Made by a program: the position numbers and the translations under genes. From Butyrivibrio sp. (GTDB lineage Bacteria > Bacillota_A > Clostridia > Lachnospirales > Lachnospiraceae), in NCBI RefSeq assembly GCF_024699075.1, contig NZ_JAILQF010000056.1:1-24630 (forward strand): 24,630 nt of DNA, in the 5' to 3' direction. The notes under the pieces were generated by a model, which was not told where the DNA came from, did no database searches, and saw only the letters and a program-made list of their open reading frames with translations. The first letter of the stretch is position 1. Each line of letters opens with the position of its first letter. Of this stretch, positions 16,807-23,412 are shown piece after piece.

Positions 16807-17340
16807 GTGAAACATTATTTATATCCGGATGCTACTGCAAAGTCATCCTATGACATACCTTACGAAGAATTATATAAGCTTGGATATCGAGGTGTTATAT
16901 ATGATATTGATAACACACTCGTTCCTCATGGAGCTCCGGCTGATGATAGGGCAATAGCTCTTTTTAAAAGACTTAAAAGCATAGGCTTTGACACTGTTCT
17001 TATTTCTAATAATAAGGAGCCAAGAGTAAGAACTTTTGCTGATGCTGTAGGAAGCAGATATATATACAAAGCTAATAAACCTATGAAAAAAGGTTATCTT
17101 AGTGCAATGAAGCTTATGAACACAAATGACACTAATACATTTTTTGTAGGGGATCAGCTCTTTACAGACGTTTGGGGAGCAAAAAGAGTAGGGATCAAAT
17201 CGTATCTGGTTGATCAGATTGACAAGAAGGAAGAGATACAGATTGTCATCAAGAGACGCATTGAATGGATTGTATTATTTTTTTACAAAAGATATATAAA
17301 GAAAAATGGTTGTAAATGGCCTGATATTGGGAGGAACTAA
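16807..17340 (+). CDS. YqeG-family HAD phosphatase (subfamily IIIA)
   Basis: A 177-residue haloacid dehalogenase-type phosphatase of unknown substrate. Motif I is DIDNT with nucleophile D33 and acid D35; motif II is SNN at 67-69; a conserved Lys-Pro pair (91-92) supplies motif III; motif IV is GDQLFTD at 115-121. A basic hydrophobic C-terminal segment (RRIEWIVLFFYKRYIKK) may attach to membrane. The start is GTG 16807, with GGAGG at 16798-16802 only 4 nt upstream; the product MKHYLYPDA aligns with the family start. It overlaps nothing and is 2 nt from aroEK. In Bacillus yqeG also lies close to the shikimate dehydrogenase gene, a conserved but unexplained link. Confidence 0.9.
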   Translation: MKHYLYPDATAKSSYDIPYEELYKLGYRGVIYDIDNTLVPHGAPADDRAIALFKRLKSIGFDTVLISNNKEPRVRTFADAVGSRYIYKANKPMKKGYLSAMKLMNTNDTNTFFVGDQLFTDVWGAKRVGIKSYLVDQIDKKEEIQIVIKRRIEWIVLFFYKRYIKKNGCKWPDIGRN

Positions 17341-17342
17341 GC

Positions 17343-18728
17343 TTGAACGAAACTGATGGTAAGACTTTAACCTGCGGACTACTGGCACATCCTGCCGGAC
17401 ATACACTTTCACCGCTTATACATAACAGCCTTGCTGATATGACTGGCAAGAATCTTGTCTATGTTCCTTTTGATGTCGATCCGGAAAATGTGGGAGATGC
17501 TGTTAAGGGAGCTTTTGCTCTTAATATTCTGGGAATGAATGTAACCGTACCGCACAAGGAAGCGGTAATTCCTTTTCTTAAAGAAATAGATCCTCTTGCT
17601 AAAAAAATCGGAGCTGTAAATACTCTTGTAAGAACTGAGGATGGAACAGGTTATAAGGGCTATAATACTGACATGACAGGCCTTAAGAGATCTCTTTTAA
17701 ACCAGAACATATCTATTAAAGGCCAGAAGGTAATAATCCTTGGAGCAGGCGGAGTTGCAAGAGCTGTAGCTCTTCTTATGGCGACAGAGGGTGCTGAAGT
17801 TATCTATATCCTTAACAGAACCGTAGAAAGAGCTGTAGAAGTTGCAGATGAAGTAAGTCAGAAAGTGCCTGGTAGCAGACTTATAGCACTTCCCATGGAT
17901 CAGTACGATAAGATCCCTAAGGACAGATACCTTTGTATCCAGTCAACATCCGTTGGCATGCATCCAAATAATAACAAGGCAATAATTGAAGACCCGGAAT
18001 TCTATAAACTGGTGCATACAGGTTATGACATCGTTTATCGTCCTATGAATACTAAATTCATGCAGCTTGCAACAAAAGCAGGTGCTAAGGTTTACAGCGG
18101 TCTTGAAATGCTCTTATATCAAGGAGTTGATGCTTATGAGCTCTGGACAGGCTGCTCGGTAAAAAAGGAGCAGTGTGATAAGGTTTATAAGGCAATGTGC
18201 GACAGCCTTGAAAATGAGAAGAATGTAGTCCTTGTAGGATATATGGGAAGCGGTAAATCTACTGTTTCCAAAATACTTGCGGATAAACTCTCTTATGAGA
18301 ACCTTGATACAGACAGCCTTATAGAAGAGACTTATGAAAGTTCGATCTTTGATATATTCGCATCAAAATCGGAAGCTGCATTTAGAGATATGGAAACAAG
18401 GCAGCTTGAAGTTCTTACCAAAGAAAAGCATGACGGACTTGTACTTGCAACTGGAGGAGGCCTTCCGCTTAGAGAAGTTAACAGAAGACTTCTTTCAAAG
18501 CTTGGCAGAGTTGTATATCTTAAAGCATCTCCTGATGCAGTATATATGCGCATAAAGGGAGATACTACAAGACCGCTTCTTCAGGTTGAAGATCCAAAAG
18601 CCAGGATCAAAGAGATGATCGATCAAAGAAATGAGTTCTACGAGCTTGCAGCTGATATAGTAATAGATACTGATGGAAAAGAACCTTTAAATGTTGCAGA
18701 TGAGATAATAAAGATGCTCGGGCTGTGA
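17343..18728 (+). CDS. aroE-aroK: Fused shikimate dehydrogenase / shikimate kinase (AroE-AroK)
   Basis: A 461-residue bifunctional enzyme for two successive shikimate pathway steps. The AroE part (about 1-287) reduces 3-dehydroshikimate with NADPH: substrate loop HTLSPLIHN (20-28), catalytic K72 in NVTVPHKE, YNTDMTG with the partner Asp, and the cofactor loop GAGGVA. The AroK part (about 292-461) phosphorylates shikimate: Walker A GYMGSGKS (299-306), DTDSLIEE, FRDMETRQLE, ATGGGLPL and lid Arg in GDTTRPLL. Both active sites look complete and the ORF is uninterrupted. The start is TTG 17343 with GGGAGG at 17329-17334, 8 nt upstream, inside the end of yqeG. A purine-rich repeat and aroQ follow. 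Confidence 0.95.
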   Translation: MNETDGKTLTCGLLAHPAGHTLSPLIHNSLADMTGKNLVYVPFDVDPENVGDAVKGAFALNILGMNVTVPHKEAVIPFLKEIDPLAKKIGAVNTLVRTEDGTGYKGYNTDMTGLKRSLLNQNISIKGQKVIILGAGGVARAVALLMATEGAEVIYILNRTVERAVEVADEVSQKVPGSRLIALPMDQYDKIPKDRYLCIQSTSVGMHPNNNKAIIEDPEFYKLVHTGYDIVYRPMNTKFMQLATKAGAKVYSGLEMLLYQGVDAYELWTGCSVKKEQCDKVYKAMCDSLENEKNVVLVGYMGSGKSTVSKILADKLSYENLDTDSLIEETYESSIFDIFASKSEAAFRDMETRQLEVLTKEKHDGLVLATGGGLPLREVNRRLLSKLGRVVYLKASPDAVYMRIKGDTTRPLLQVEDPKARIKEMIDQRNEFYELAADIVIDTDGKEPLNVADEIIKMLGL

Positions 18729-18779
18729 TATCAGGTGAAGATCCAGAAGCAAATAAAGAATATCAGGGTAAAGAAAATC

Positions 18780-18860
18780 AGTAATAAAAGAAATTAGTAG
18801 TAAAAGAAATTAGAAATAAAAGAAAACAGTAGTAAAAAGAAATTGGTAATAAAAGAGACT
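18780..18860 (+). repeat. Five tandem 16-bp polypurine units between aroEK and aroQ
   Basis: Units at 18780-18795, 18796-18811, 18812-18827, 18828-18844 (17 bp, one extra A) and 18845-18860 follow the form AGTARTAAAAGAAATT, and a partial copy precedes at 18765-18779. The run is almost free of C and holds stop codons in forward frames. It forms most of the aroQ leader; aroQ has only weak AAGAG-like ribosome sites within the continuing purine tract (to 18880). It is not a terminator, as no stem is possible in a purine tract. Confidence 0.85.
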
Positions 18861-18885
18861 AGAAGAAAGAGTAAGAGAAAATCAT

Positions 18886-19326
18886 ATGAAGATTTTAGTA
18901 GTTAACGGACCTAATCTTAATTTTCTGGGTATTAGAGAGAAAGCTGTTTATGGCGATCAGAACTATGATTATCTGATCGGTACAATAAATGATAAGGCAA
19001 GAGAAGTTGGAGCAGATGTCGAATGTTTCCAGTCCAATCATGAAGGTGCGATCATTGATAAGCTTCAGGAAGCTTATTTTAACAAGACAGATGCAATTAT
19101 TATTAATCCCGGAGCTTATACGCATTACAGCTATGCGATACATGATGCATTAAAGAGCCTTGAACATATTTATAAGATAGAGATTCATATATCGGATATA
19201 AATGCAAGAGAATCTTTCAGAGCTAACTCTGTTACTGCTCCTGCATGCGATGAGCAGATAGTAGGACATGGTCTTAAGGGATATCTTGAAGCTATTGATC
19301 ATGCTATAGCGCATTCCAAAAATTAG
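18886..19326 (+). CDS. aroQ: Type II 3-dehydroquinate dehydratase AroQ
   Basis: AroQ dehydrates 3-dehydroquinate to 3-dehydroshikimate, the step directly before AroE. The 146-residue protein is the normal length for the dodecameric type II enzyme. Motifs are NGPNLNFLG (7-15), the flexible lid with R17 and catalytic Y22 in REKAVYG, QSNHEGAIID, INPGAYTHYSYA with N74, and EIHISDINARE with catalytic H101. The usual GxREPxxYG lid has Lys in place of Pro here, a mild deviation. ATG 18886 lacks a clear GGAGG and is preceded by a purine-only stretch. Together with the upstream fusion it covers three consecutive shikimate steps. aroQ next to efp is also seen in Bacillus (yqhS region). Confidence 0.96.
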   Translation: MKILVVNGPNLNFLGIREKAVYGDQNYDYLIGTINDKAREVGADVECFQSNHEGAIIDKLQEAYFNKTDAIIINPGAYTHYSYAIHDALKSLEHIYKIEIHISDINARESFRANSVTAPACDEQIVGHGLKGYLEAIDHAIAHSKN

Positions 19327-19346
19327 GCTTGTTAATATATAATATG

Positions 19347-19374
19347 TTGACAAAATAGCCTTTATTAGTATAAA
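19347..19374 (+). promoter_or_regulatory. Promoter of efp
   Basis: A perfect TTGACA -35 (19347-19352) is followed after 16 bp by TATAAA (19369-19374). It lies 21 bp after the aroQ stop and would give a leader of about 95 nt ending in the AGGAGG site at 19465-19470. Confidence 0.75.
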
Positions 19375-19475
19375 CTATGATGTGTTGTTTAAGAAAGAAT
19401 TGTTAAATTGGATTAGTGAGCCCATTATGGCACAAAATCCAGTTTGCTTTTATATGTTATTATCAGGAGGATTTT

Positions 19476-20033
19476 ATGGTTACAGCCAGTGATTTCAGAA
19501 ATGGTGTTACAATCGAGGTAGATGGCAAGGTCTGCCAGGTCATCGAGTTCCAGCACGTTAAGCCAGGTAAGGGCGCAGCTTTTGTTCGTACAAAGCTTAA
19601 GGATATCATCAACGGTGGTGTTATCGAGACAACTTACAGACCTACTGAGAAATTCCCTCAGGCTCATATTGAGAGAAAAGACATGCAGTATCTTTACAAT
19701 GATGGAGATCTTTACAACTTCATGGATACTGAGTCTTATGAGCAGATCGCTGTAAATCAGGATATTGTTGGCGATTCAATGAAGTTCGTTAAAGAGAACG
19801 AGATGTGCAAAGTTAATTCCTACAACGGAAGCGTATTTGCAATCGAGCCTCCTCTTTTTGTAGAGCTTGAGATCACAGAGACAGAGCCTGGTTTCAAGGG
19901 CGATACAGCAACAGGTGCTACAAAGCCTGCTACAGTTGAGACAGGTGCACAGGTATCAGTTCCGCTGTTCGTTAACCAGGGTGATGTAATCAAGATTGAT
20001 ACAAGAACAGGCGAGTACCTTTCAAGAGTTTAA
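19476..20033 (+). CDS. efp: Translation elongation factor P
   Basis: EF-P relieves ribosomes stalled on polyproline stretches. The 185-residue product has the exact family length, with an N-terminal KOW-like domain and two OB domains ending in [17 protein letters not shown]. The loop lysine that is modified in many bacteria is K32 in KPGKGAAF. No epmA/epmB or ymfI-type modification gene is visible here. ATG 19476 is chosen: AGGAGG at 19465-19470 is 5 nt upstream. An in-frame upstream start at 19416 would add 20 residues not found in the family and bypass this site. It has its own promoter and terminator, so it is monocistronic. Confidence 0.98.
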   Translation: MVTASDFRNGVTIEVDGKVCQVIEFQHVKPGKGAAFVRTKLKDIINGGVIETTYRPTEKFPQAHIERKDMQYLYNDGDLYNFMDTESYEQIAVNQDIVGDSMKFVKENEMCKVNSYNGSVFAIEPPLFVELEITETEPGFKGDTATGATKPATVETGAQVSVPLFVNQGDVIKIDTRTGEYLSRV

Positions 20034-20077
20034 TGCTCAGTACCAGTCTTATATTCTCTGAATATTAATATGTCTGT

Positions 20078-20121
20078 AAGGCAATAGGATTATCTTTTGG
20101 GATAGTTCTATTGCCTTTTTT
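20078..20121 (+). terminator. Intrinsic terminator after efp
   Basis: A perfect 10-bp stem, AAGGCAATAG (20078-20087) with CTATTGCCTT (20108-20117), has an inner TATC/GATA stem (20091-20094, 20101-20104) and ends in a six-T tract (20116-20121). Confidence 0.88.
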
Positions 20122-20167
20122 GTTGTCTGAAATTCTAAAACGCATGAATGGTTTGCATCTAAAACAT

Positions 20168-20257
20168 GTAAATGAATTAAAGTATGTAAATGAATTAAAG
20201 TGTGTAAATGAATTAAAGTGTGTAAATGAATTAAAGTGCGTAAATGAATTAAAGTGC
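20168..20257 (+). repeat. Five tandem 18-bp repeats upstream of the DUF5688-like gene
   Basis: Units at 20168-20185, 20186-20203, 20204-20221, 20222-20239 and 20240-20257 share GTAAATGAATTAAAG and differ only in the last three bases (TAT, TGT, TGT, TGC, TGC). Degenerate copies sharing GTAAATG or GTAAAA continue to about 20322. There are no spacers, so this is not CRISPR. On the minus strand the 18-bp period gives an open frame of repeated Leu-Ile-His-Leu-His-Thr, which is an artefact. Confidence 0.95.
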
Positions 20258-20358
20258 GTAAATGCATGAAAAGGGCGTAAATGCCGTTCGTGTAAATGAA
20301 TGCAAAGACTGTAAAACAGTATGTAAAAAGTTTAAATAATTTTTGGAGAGTATAAATT

Positions 20359-21300
20359 ATGGAATTTAAATCATTTTGTGAGCAGATAGTATCTTATATG
20401 TCAGAGAAGTACCCGGAGAGCAAGGTAAGCATCAGTGAGATAAGCAAGAATAATGGTGTTACCTATAACTGCCTTAATGTGAATACACCCGGAACCAAGA
20501 TTTCAGAGGTTATATATTTAGAACCTATGTATGAAGCATTTAAGGATGGAGCCAGCTTTTTGGATATCATTAACAGGGTAGAGATCGCAAGGCTTGGAAG
20601 TAAGGACAAGAATTTTGATGTGGACTACTTTAAGGATTATGACAAGGTGCGTGACAGAATAATGGTAAAACTTATCAATTATGATAAGAATCTTACGATT
20701 CTAAGCGGTATGCCACATAGAAAGCTTATGGATCTTGCGATCACATACTTCTGTTGTGTAGGTGATAAGATATCAGAAGGGGTTATAATGATTAAAAATG
20801 AACATGTGGACATGTGGAATATCAAAGAGGAAGATCTCTATGAAGCAGCATGTACTAATGCTATTAAAAAGAACGATTATGAGCTTCTTCCGCTTATGAA
20901 CGTCGTTAATAATTCACTTGGTATTAGCCAAGAAGAGGGAGACTTTGAGGATTCACTGGAAGAGGATAATCTGTCTTTTCTTAAGATACTGACTAATAAT
21001 GACAGAACCTATGGAGCTGCTACATTGGTAAGTCCCGGACTTCTTTGTGCTCTATCTCATAAATATGACAGTAATTTTTATATTTTACCTTCTTCTGTTC
21101 ATGAACTTATACTTATGATAGATGATGATGACAAGTTTGATAAAGATAAGGCGGCTGAACTTTATGATATGGTCAGATACGTAAACATGACGGAAGTTGA
21201 AACAGAAGATGTCTTATCTGACAACGTTTATTATTATGACAGGGCTAAAGACGAGGTCTTTGAGTATTACGAAATAGCGTTAAAAACTGGACTTGCGTAA
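20359..21300 (+). CDS. DUF5688-like protein of unknown function
   Basis: A soluble acidic 313-residue protein with no signal peptide or membrane helix. I recognise the general pattern of DUF5688 proteins, common in Lachnospiraceae: an N-terminal helical part, a central block with NVVNNSLGIS, and a C-terminal half with YGAATLVSPGLLCALSHKY and FYILPSSVHELILM. The family has no established function. No catalytic motif or nucleotide-binding loop is evident. The start at ATG 20359 has a GGAG site at 20345-20348. It is preceded by an unusual 18-bp tandem repeat and followed at once by the tRNA promoter. Its base composition resembles its neighbours, so there is no sign of recent transfer. Family membership is from memory and moderately sure. 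Confidence 0.7.
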   Translation: MEFKSFCEQIVSYMSEKYPESKVSISEISKNNGVTYNCLNVNTPGTKISEVIYLEPMYEAFKDGASFLDIINRVEIARLGSKDKNFDVDYFKDYDKVRDRIMVKLINYDKNLTILSGMPHRKLMDLAITYFCCVGDKISEGVIMIKNEHVDMWNIKEEDLYEAACTNAIKKNDYELLPLMNVVNNSLGISQEEGDFEDSLEEDNLSFLKILTNNDRTYGAATLVSPGLLCALSHKYDSNFYILPSSVHELILMIDDDDKFDKDKAAELYDMVRYVNMTEVETEDVLSDNVYYYDRAKDEVFEYYEIALKTGLA

Positions 21301-21307
21301 AAAAACA

Positions 21308-21336
21308 TGGACATGAATGGCTTAATATGATATTAT
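21308..21336 (+). promoter_or_regulatory. Promoter of the tRNA-Arg gene
   Basis: TGGACA (21308-21313) and TATTAT (21331-21336) are spaced by 17 bp, each one base off consensus, starting 8 bp after the DUF5688-like stop codon. Transcription from near 21343 would give a 5' leader of about 73 nt containing an 8-bp hairpin before the mature tRNA. Confidence 0.65.
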
Positions 21337-21367
21337 ACATTGGTGCGTAATAAATTTGTAACATTTA

Positions 21368-21392
21368 AGGTCCCGGAGTAAATTCGGGACCT
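21368..21392 (+). other. Hairpin in the tRNA-Arg leader
   Basis: A perfect 8-bp GC-rich stem, AGGTCCCG (21368-21375) with CGGGACCT (21385-21392), closes a 9-nt loop. No T tract follows, so it is a poor terminator for the upstream gene. It could be a processing signal or a stop for transcripts from upstream. Confidence 0.45.
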
Positions 21393-21415
21393 AAGAATAA
21401 GTGGGAATGACTCCT

Positions 21416-21487
21416 GCACCCGTAGTCTAATGGATAGAACGAAGGCCTCCGACGCCTTTAATGCAGGTTCGATTCCTGTCGGGTGCA
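21416..21487 (+). tRNA. tRNA-Arg (anticodon CCG)
   Basis: A 72-nt cloverleaf. The acceptor stem GCACCCG pairs perfectly with CGGGTGC (21480-21486) and A21487 is the discriminator base. The D arm contains the GG of the D loop; its stem has one C-A mismatch. The anticodon stem AAGGC/GCCTT is perfect and the loop is CT-CCG-AC, giving anticodon CCG for codon CGG. The T arm GCAGG-TTCGATT-CCTGT is canonical with one G-U pair. The 3' CCA is not encoded (TTA follows), so it must be added enzymatically. No clear terminator follows before the SH3 gene 97 bp downstream. Confidence 0.95.
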
Positions 21488-21584
21488 TTATTATATAGAT
21501 TTATAAATGACAGCTATTAAGTTTCATGGTGATGTATAAGGCACTTATCCAAGATTAATATAGTAAATAAGAGGTTACATTGAA

Positions 21585-22973
21585 ATGATACGTAAAAATG
21601 ATAAAAATAAGCCGGAAGCTTTTCGTAAAAGTGAGTTTAATCTTGCCACTTATATAATTGATAATAAAAGAATCGTAATGCCAGCTTTCTTGGTTGTATG
21701 TCTACTTATTACCATTCTTCTGGCAGCTCGTGCCGGTAAGAATGATAATCAGACTGCATCAGTTAGTGCTTCAACAGCGTCTACTTCTTCAGATAGTGTT
21801 ATGACTGCATCTGCTGTCGAAAGCAGTACAGCTGATGCTATAGAAGTTGAGATGGAAGAGGATGCATATCCGGAGATCACAGCTCTTATCAAGAAGTTTT
21901 ATGATGCTCAGGCAACTGGTGATATGGATACCATTAATGCTATCACAGAAGGTCTTACAGAGCCCGCTCTTATCAGATATGAAGTATCTGCACAGTATTA
22001 TGAGAAGTTTGATGCTATCAAGGTCTATACCAAGAAAGGCCCTGAAACAGGAGCATATGTAACATACGTTTATTTTGAACTGTATTTTGATGGATTTGAT
22101 CAGCAGGTACCCGGACTTCAGACTTATTACATCAGAACCAATGAAGATGGTGAATATTATCTGTATTTTGGTGAGCTTGATGATGAGATCATTGAATATA
22201 TCGAAGCTTTAAGTGTTCAGGACGATTTTATAGATCTTAGTAATGAAGTAGCTGTTAATTACAATACTATGATTGAAGAGAATGCTGAGCTTAGCGCATT
22301 CCTTACTAACTTCTCAGAAGAGGTTAATAAGAGCGTAGGTAAGGAAGTTGCATCTGCAACAGCGGCTTCATCAGGAGCTTCCACTGATGCATCGAATGAA
22401 GCTGCATCAGATGATTCTGCTGCAAGTGCAAGCACAGCAGATCAGAGCACTGAAGAGACAACTGAAGAAGTTGAAGAAGAAACACAAAGTGGTACAGTCA
22501 TAATAGAGGCAACAACAGTTGTTAAGATAAGAAGCTCAGACTCAACTAATGCTGATGTACTTGGAAAGACAGAGGTTGGACAGCAGTTCACACAGATAGA
22601 GGCTCTTGCAAATGGCTGGAGTAAGATAGAGTATGATGGCGGAGAAGCCTATGTTCGTACCGAGTATTTTGAAGTGGTTTCTGAAGAAAGTGATGATAGT
22701 ACTACAGAGACTGATACTACTTCAGATACTGAAGATTCAAAGACAGAAGATACTGACGATTCTTCAGATAGCAGTGCTGTAACAAGTACAGGAACCTATC
22801 ATGTCAAAGAGACAGTACGTATCAGAAAATCTGCAAGTACTGATTCTGAAATCCTTGGAAATGCTTACCAGGGAGATGAGATAAAGGTTACTAACTATCG
22901 TGCCGATGGATGGTGCGAGGTTGAATATAACGGCATAAAAGGTTATGTAAAGACAGAATATCTTACAAAATAA
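21585..22973 (+). CDS. Membrane-anchored protein with two C-terminal SH3 domains
   Basis: A 462-residue protein of unknown specific function. Residues 1-30 are basic and cytoplasmic; one hydrophobic helix spans about 31-48 without a cleavage or lipobox motif. A Ser/Thr/Ala-rich spacer leads to a globular region (about 92-250) beginning YPEITALIKKFYDAQATGD, which looks like an NTF2/SnoaL-type fold. A long Ser/Ala/Glu spacer precedes the first bacterial SH3 domain (about 304-365, VKIRSSDSTNADVLG), then an acidic Ser/Thr/Asp spacer and a second SH3 domain (about 402-462, VRIRKSASTDSEILG). Such SH3 domains usually bind peptidoglycan. A role at the cell surface is inferred. ATG 21585 has GAGG at 21571-21574. 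Confidence 0.85.
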   Translation: MIRKNDKNKPEAFRKSEFNLATYIIDNKRIVMPAFLVVCLLITILLAARAGKNDNQTASVSASTASTSSDSVMTASAVESSTADAIEVEMEEDAYPEITALIKKFYDAQATGDMDTINAITEGLTEPALIRYEVSAQYYEKFDAIKVYTKKGPETGAYVTYVYFELYFDGFDQQVPGLQTYYIRTNEDGEYYLYFGELDDEIIEYIEALSVQDDFIDLSNEVAVNYNTMIEENAELSAFLTNFSEEVNKSVGKEVASATAASSGASTDASNEAASDDSAASASTADQSTEETTEEVEEETQSGTVIIEATTVVKIRSSDSTNADVLGKTEVGQQFTQIEALANGWSKIEYDGGEAYVRTEYFEVVSEESDDSTTETDTTSDTEDSKTEDTDDSSDSSAVTSTGTYHVKETVRIRKSASTDSEILGNAYQGDEIKVTNYRADGWCEVEYNGIKGYVKTEYLTK

Positions 22974-22990
22974 TAATTGATTTTTACTAT

Positions 22991-23080
22991 AAGGATCGAG
23001 TCATCGTTCCCAAAACATTTGGGAAAATTGATCAAAATTGTCACAGATTAATTTAGATCAATATACTTGACTCGATCTTT
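22991..23080 (+). ncRNA. Candidate structured RNA with a three-way junction (unknown class)
   Basis: A 13-bp closing stem pairs 22991-23003 with 23068-23080 (10 perfect pairs GATCGAGTCA/TGACTCGATC plus one G-U and two A-U). Inside it lie an 8-bp hairpin with an ACA loop (23007-23014 with 23018-23025) and a two-part stem (23027-23033 with 23056-23062, then 23035-23039 with 23050-23054). Almost every base is paired, with joining strands of 3, 1 and 5 nt. There is no T tract, so it does not look like a terminator of the SH3 gene. No promoter of its own is convincing. A short inverted-repeat element (MITE-like) is an alternative. The fold was made by eye. Confidence 0.4.
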
Positions 23081-23138
23081 GTGCAAAATGATGGATAATA
23101 ACTTTTAGAGCGTTGACGTTTTAGTGCAATAAAGCGTA

Positions 23139-23167
23139 TTGAAATTTTTTAATTAAGGTAATATAAT
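23139..23167 (+). promoter_or_regulatory. Strong promoter in the SH3-gdhA gap
   Basis: TTGAAA (23139-23144) is followed after exactly 17 bp by a perfect TATAAT (23162-23167). The predicted start is near 23174. A second possible -35 (TTGACG, 23113-23118) with TATTGA at 18 bp lies just upstream and is weaker. The downstream product is either a small RNA ending at 23321 or the attenuated leader of gdhA. Confidence 0.75.
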
Positions 23168-23173
23168 AATCCA

Positions 23174-23321
23174 CAGATGTGGATGAGAATTGTATATATG
23201 AATACAATTATTCATGCATGCGATTGTATCAATGGCTGATACGATCATAATATTGAACTTATGACAAAGGTGTCTGCACAATGGAGCGTAGAGATCATTA
23301 GATCTTTATTGCTCTTTTTTT
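23174..23321 (+). ncRNA. Candidate small RNA of about 148 nt, or gdhA leader with attenuator
   Basis: The unit lies between a near-perfect promoter and a strong intrinsic terminator, and contains no plausible ORF with a ribosome site. By eye it folds into successive hairpins: AATTGTAT/ATACAATT (23188-23195, 23202-23209), a 10-bp stem with one G-U (23222-23231, 23237-23246, loop ATGGC), GACA-AAGG-TGTC (23263-23274) and the terminator stem (23284-23314). I do not recognise any known riboswitch core, T-box or 6S RNA. If some transcripts pass the terminator they would extend to gdhA at 23452, so a regulatory leader is the main alternative to a free small RNA. Confidence 0.5.
23284..23321 (+). terminator. 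Intrinsic terminator in the SH3-gdhA gap
   Basis: The arm 23284-23296 pairs with 23301-23314 through 13 base pairs (two G-U) with one bulged T and an ATTA loop, directly followed by seven T residues (23315-23321). It is one of the strongest terminators in the window and lies 130 bp before the gdhA start codon. The remaining 23322-23451 is AT-rich and shows no convincing second promoter. Confidence 0.85.
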
Positions 23322-23412
23322 ATAAAATAATAAATTTCAAGTTAAGATTAGATTTCAAACTTTGGAATTGCAGATGAAAAAGTTGTTGTTGGGATTTGAT
23401 TTTGCTTGTTAG

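Noticed and set aside
19416..19475. N-terminal extension of efp from an upstream start
   Set aside because: The family begins at [10 protein letters not shown], and the strong AGGAGG site serves ATG 19476.
20049..20267. Minus-strand open frame encoding repeated Leu-Ile-His-Leu-His-Thr units
   Set aside because: It results from the 18-bp repeat period being a multiple of three; it has no ribosome site and overlaps the efp terminator.
20168..20322. CRISPR-like array
   Set aside because: Units are directly adjacent with no spacers and there are no cas genes.
23174..23321. Known riboswitch (glutamine, glycine, c-di-GMP, SAM, T-box) or 6S RNA
   Set aside because: None of the conserved core sequences that I know could be found; left as unknown class.
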